Assembly (NCBI GenBank): GCA_021792045.1
Contig: JAJYVJ010000032.1
Coordinates: forward strand, 1 to 15,440
From: Thermoplasmata archaeon
GTDB taxonomy: Archaea; Thermoplasmatota; Thermoplasmata; Thermoplasmatales; Thermoplasmataceae
Length of the DNA stretch: 15,440 nt
Direction of reading: 5' to 3'
Shown here: piece after piece, positions 12,740-15,440 of the stretch
How the letters are laid out: every line of letters begins with the position of its first letter
Numbering within the stretch: position 1 is the stretch's first letter
Notes under the pieces: generated by a model
Told to the model about the DNA's origin: nothing
Databases searched by the model: none
Seen by the model: only the letters and a program-made list of their open reading frames with translations
Program-made: the position numbers and the translations under genes

Positions 12740-15440
12740 ATGGAACAAACCGGGGAAAAGCTGTTTAGAGTAGAGAAGGAGTTACCTTTTCTCGATCCTT
12801 TAATTTCAGAGTGGTTCAATAACAAATATGACGGACTTTCAGATCCACAGAGAAAAGCCATTCCACTTATACATTCCGGAAAAAGCGTTTTGGTTTCCAG
12901 CCCTACTGGAACGGGTAAGACGCTCTCAGCTTTTCTTGCAGTACTAAATGAACTCTTTATACAATCAAGAACAGGTGAAATAAAGGATTCAGTATTCTGC
13001 CTTTACATCAGCCCCTTAAAGGCACTTGCAAACGATATTGACAGAAATCTCAAGGAACCACTGAAGGAAATCGATGAACTTGCTATTAGCAGAGGGAACG
13101 ACTTTCCGAAGATAAGGGTCGGAGTAAGATCAGGAGACACATCACAGAGCGAGAGACAGAAAATGTTGCGCAAACCCCCGCATATACTCATAACCACACC
13201 CGAATCCTTTACCCTGTCCCTCACTGCGCCGAAGTTCAGGGAGCACCTTAAGGGCATAAAGTATGTGATTATCGACGAAATCCACGAAATTTCGGCGAAC
13301 AAGAGAGGCACTTTGCTGTCTGCCAATCTTGAGAGGCTTGAGGCAATAACAGGAAACGTTGTTAGGATAGGACTTTCAGCCACTCAGGCTCCGCTGGAAC
13401 TCATCGCGAATTACCTCTGTGGATACAGAGATGACAAGCCAAGGGAGGTCTCGATCATAGAAGCTGACACGAAGAAGTCCCTTGATCTGAAGGTCCTGAC
13501 CCCTGTGGACGATCTAACGAAGGTCAGTTACGAAGTTGCAAATGAGCGAATGTATTCTATCCTGACGGATCTTATCAAGCAGCATCGTACTACTCTGATT
13601 TTCACTAACACCAGAAGCGGAACGGAGCATGTGGCAATGCGGCTTAAAGCGCGCGGAATAGAGAGCATAGAGGCACATCATTCATCCCTCGGCAAGGAGA
13701 CAAGAATCGATGTTGAGTCAAGGCTGAAGAGCGGCGAGCTCCAGTGTGTGATAACTTCCACTTCGCTTGAGCTTGGAATTGATATAGGATTCATAGACCT
13801 CGTGATCCAGATAGGGAGCCCAAAATCTGTTTCCAAAGGCCTGCAAAGGATAGGGCGGTCTGGCCATGGACTCGATGTGCTCTCAAAAGGCAGGTTCGTG
13901 GTCTTTGAGCTTGATGATCTGGTCGAATGTGCTGTGTTAACGAAAGCAGCATATGACAAGGAGATTGATCGTGTTACTATCCCGACCAATTCACTTGATG
14001 TTCTATCGCAGGTCATAGTCGGAATGTCCCTGGAGAAAGCCTGGGATGTGGAAGAGGCATACCAGGTCCTGAGAAGATCGTTCAGTTACCACACCCTCGA
14101 CCATGATGATTACATAAATACCCTGAAATACCTCGGCGGCCAGGTTGAGGATCAGACCATTTATTCAAAAATATGGTTTGACGAGCAGGACGGAAAGTTC
14201 GGCAAGAAGAAAAGCTCAAGGATGATCTTTTTCATGAATGTCGGCACCATTCCAGAAGAGGCGGATTATCAGGTCATTAACGAGGCGGGAAAGCACCTTG
14301 GGCAGCTCAGCGACAAATTTGTCGAGCGTTTGAAACCGGGAGACGTTTTTGTTCTTGGCGCCAAGATCCACATGTACCTGAGCACAAGAAGAAATCGTGT
14401 GATAGTGAAGGATGCAGCAGGAATGAGACCGACAGTGCCTTCATGGACAGGAGAAATGCTTCCCAGGAGTTATGATCTTGGCGTACTGGTTGGAAAATTC
14501 AGGGAAGAGGTATCCCGCCGGATATCAAAGAAAGAGGACGTAGAATCCTGGCTGGTTGATAACTACCATCTTGATCCGCAGGGTGCAAGGAGCATTGTCT
14601 CCTATATAAGATCGCAGGGAGCATTTGGAATGCCCACCAACAACTGGCTGCTTGTTGAAGGCTATATAGACAACGCCAAGCTCTATAACACGATATATCA
14701 CGTGCCACTCGGAAGAAGGGTGAACGATGCCCTGTCCAGGGGTATTGCACAGGCCATCTCAAATAACTACTCTGTTAACACAAGAATTACCGTAACGGAT
14801 GACGGCTTCATGCTTACCACGAACCAGAAGATTCCCATTCAGGAACAGATCAAGCTCATAAAGAAATCTGATTTTTCGGATCTGGTAAGAAGATCAATAA
14901 TCAATACGGAAGTGTTCAAGCAGAGATTCAGGCATTGCGCTACCAGATCCCTCATGGTTCTCAGGAAATACAAGGGCTTTGATATCTCTGTGGTAAGGCA
15001 ACAGCTGCGGAGCGACAAGGTACTTCGAACACTTGGTTCAATGGAATCCTTTCCTGTAATAAAGGAAACCTTTCATGAAATAATGAATGACATGATGGAT
15101 GTACCTCGTGCTCTGAATTATGTGGATGATGTGATTAAGAAGGACAGGTACGACGTACTGAACTACAGTACAGAAAGCAGTCCATTCTCGTACGGTCTCA
15201 TACTAGCCGGTATTTCTGATATCGTACTTATGGAAGATCGCTCCAAGCTGCTGAAGGAGCTGCAGGGAAAGATTCTTGACAAGATATATTCGGGCGGAGA
15301 GATTTCCTTCATGTTCAGGGATCCGCATACGGTGGAGAACTATTTTCTGAACAAGATACCGAAGATAAACTCCCCTGCTGATCTTATTGCGTTCTACAAT
15401 CATTTCCTTACAGTCGATCCGCTGCGAAACAGGTTTAATT
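12740..15440 (+). CDS. lhr: Lhr-family ATP-dependent helicase, 3'-truncated
   Basis: Large superfamily 2 helicase of the Lhr group, open from 12740 to the right edge (900 complete codons), so the end is missing; archaeal Lhr proteins are usually only slightly longer. The motor motifs are in order: Q-like DPQRKAI (35-41), Walker A SSPTGTGKT (53-61), Ia SPLKALAND (91-99), TTPES (152-156), DEIH box (179-182), and LSAT (212-215). The second RecA domain has IFTNTRSGTE, TSTSLELGIDIG, and motif VI QRIGRSGH (369-376). The remaining half should hold the Lhr winged-helix and DEAD-associated domains that grip nucleic acid. Lhr enzymes unwind DNA/RNA hybrids and forks and are linked to DNA repair or RNA handling in archaea. 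It has its own TATA box, no Shine-Dalgarno sequence, and GC-richer codon use than the left part of the window. Confidence 0.93.
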   Translation, partial: MEQTGEKLFRVEKELPFLDPLISEWFNNKYDGLSDPQRKAIPLIHSGKSVLVSSPTGTGKTLSAFLAVLNELFIQSRTGEIKDSVFCLYISPLKALANDIDRNLKEPLKEIDELAISRGNDFPKIRVGVRSGDTSQSERQKMLRKPPHILITTPESFTLSLTAPKFREHLKGIKYVIIDEIHEISANKRGTLLSANLERLEAITGNVVRIGLSATQAPLELIANYLCGYRDDKPREVSIIEADTKKSLDLKVLTPVDDLTKVSYEVANERMYSILTDLIKQHRTTLIFTNTRSGTEHVAMRLKARGIESIEAHHSSLGKETRIDVESRLKSGELQCVITSTSLELGIDIGFIDLVIQIGSPKSVSKGLQRIGRSGHGLDVLSKGRFVVFELDDLVECAVLTKAAYDKEIDRVTIPTNSLDVLSQVIVGMSLEKAWDVEEAYQVLRRSFSYHTLDHDDYINTLKYLGGQVEDQTIYSKIWFDEQDGKFGKKKSSRMIFFMNVGTIPEEADYQVINEAGKHLGQLSDKFVERLKPGDVFVLGAKIHMYLSTRRNRVIVKDAAGMRPTVPSWTGEMLPRSYDLGVLVGKFREEVSRRISKKEDVESWLVDNYHLDPQGARSIVSYIRSQGAFGMPTNNWLLVEGYIDNAKLYNTIYHVPLGRRVNDALSRGIAQAISNNYSVNTRITVTDDGFMLTTNQKIPIQEQIKLIKKSDFSDLVRRSIINTEVFKQRFRHCATRSLMVLRKYKGFDISVVRQQLRSDKVLRTLGSMESFPVIKETFHEIMNDMMDVPRALNYVDDVIKKDRYDVLNYSTESSPFSYGLILAGISDIVLMEDRSKLLKELQGKILDKIYSGGEISFMFRDPHTVENYFLNKIPKINSPADLIAFYNHFLTVDPLRNRFN

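Noticed and set aside
1..15440. CRISPR array or defence system
   Set aside because: No regularly spaced repeats and no Cas or known defence proteins were seen; the Lhr-type helicase stands alone as far as the window shows.

Overview
The window looks like the chromosome of a moderately AT-rich archaeon, most likely of the Thermoplasmata/Thermoplasmatales type. Evidence: an Lhr-family superfamily 2 helicase and a DUF763 protein of archaeal style; TATA-like boxes about 20-35 bases before several starts; many genes without a Shine-Dalgarno site (leaderless type); and, where one exists, a match to the archaeal form (GGTGATC before the GH2 gene). The exact genus cannot be fixed from sequence reading alone.

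Left part (1 to about 9170) is an AT-rich amino-sugar/oligosaccharide utilisation block. Two ATPase subunits of a dipeptide/oligopeptide-type ABC importer (the first cut by the window edge) are followed on the + strand by a GH20 beta-N-acetylhexosaminidase. Facing it on the - strand are a GH2 enzyme with the signature residues of exo-beta-D-glucosaminidases, a divergent ROK-family sugar kinase and a SIS-domain phosphosugar protein (UPF0309 family). A perfect 11-bp hairpin sits between the convergent GH20 and GH2 genes. Together they suggest a cytoplasmic route: import of GlcNAc/GlcN oligosaccharides, trimming from the non-reducing end by GH20 and GH2, phosphorylation by the ROK kinase, and isomerisation/deamination by the SIS protein. 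This is inference from gene families and context; no deacetylase, NagA or classical NagB is visible here.

The block is scarred by insertion-sequence remnants. An N-terminal piece of an IS4/IS1634-like transposase lies between the ROK and SIS genes (7945-8338). A C-terminal piece of a different, IS5-type transposase lies just upstream of the SIS gene (9216-9700), with a stop, a frameshift and the expected catalytic Glu replaced by Lys. A weaker possible remnant lies between the GH2 and ROK genes.

Right part (9761 to the end) is more GC-rich and looks like ordinary chromosomal backbone: DUF763, a single-domain rhodanese, a class I methyltransferase, an 86-residue protein of unknown function, and a long Lhr-type helicase running off the right edge. 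No rRNA, tRNA, CRISPR array or complete mobile element was recognised.
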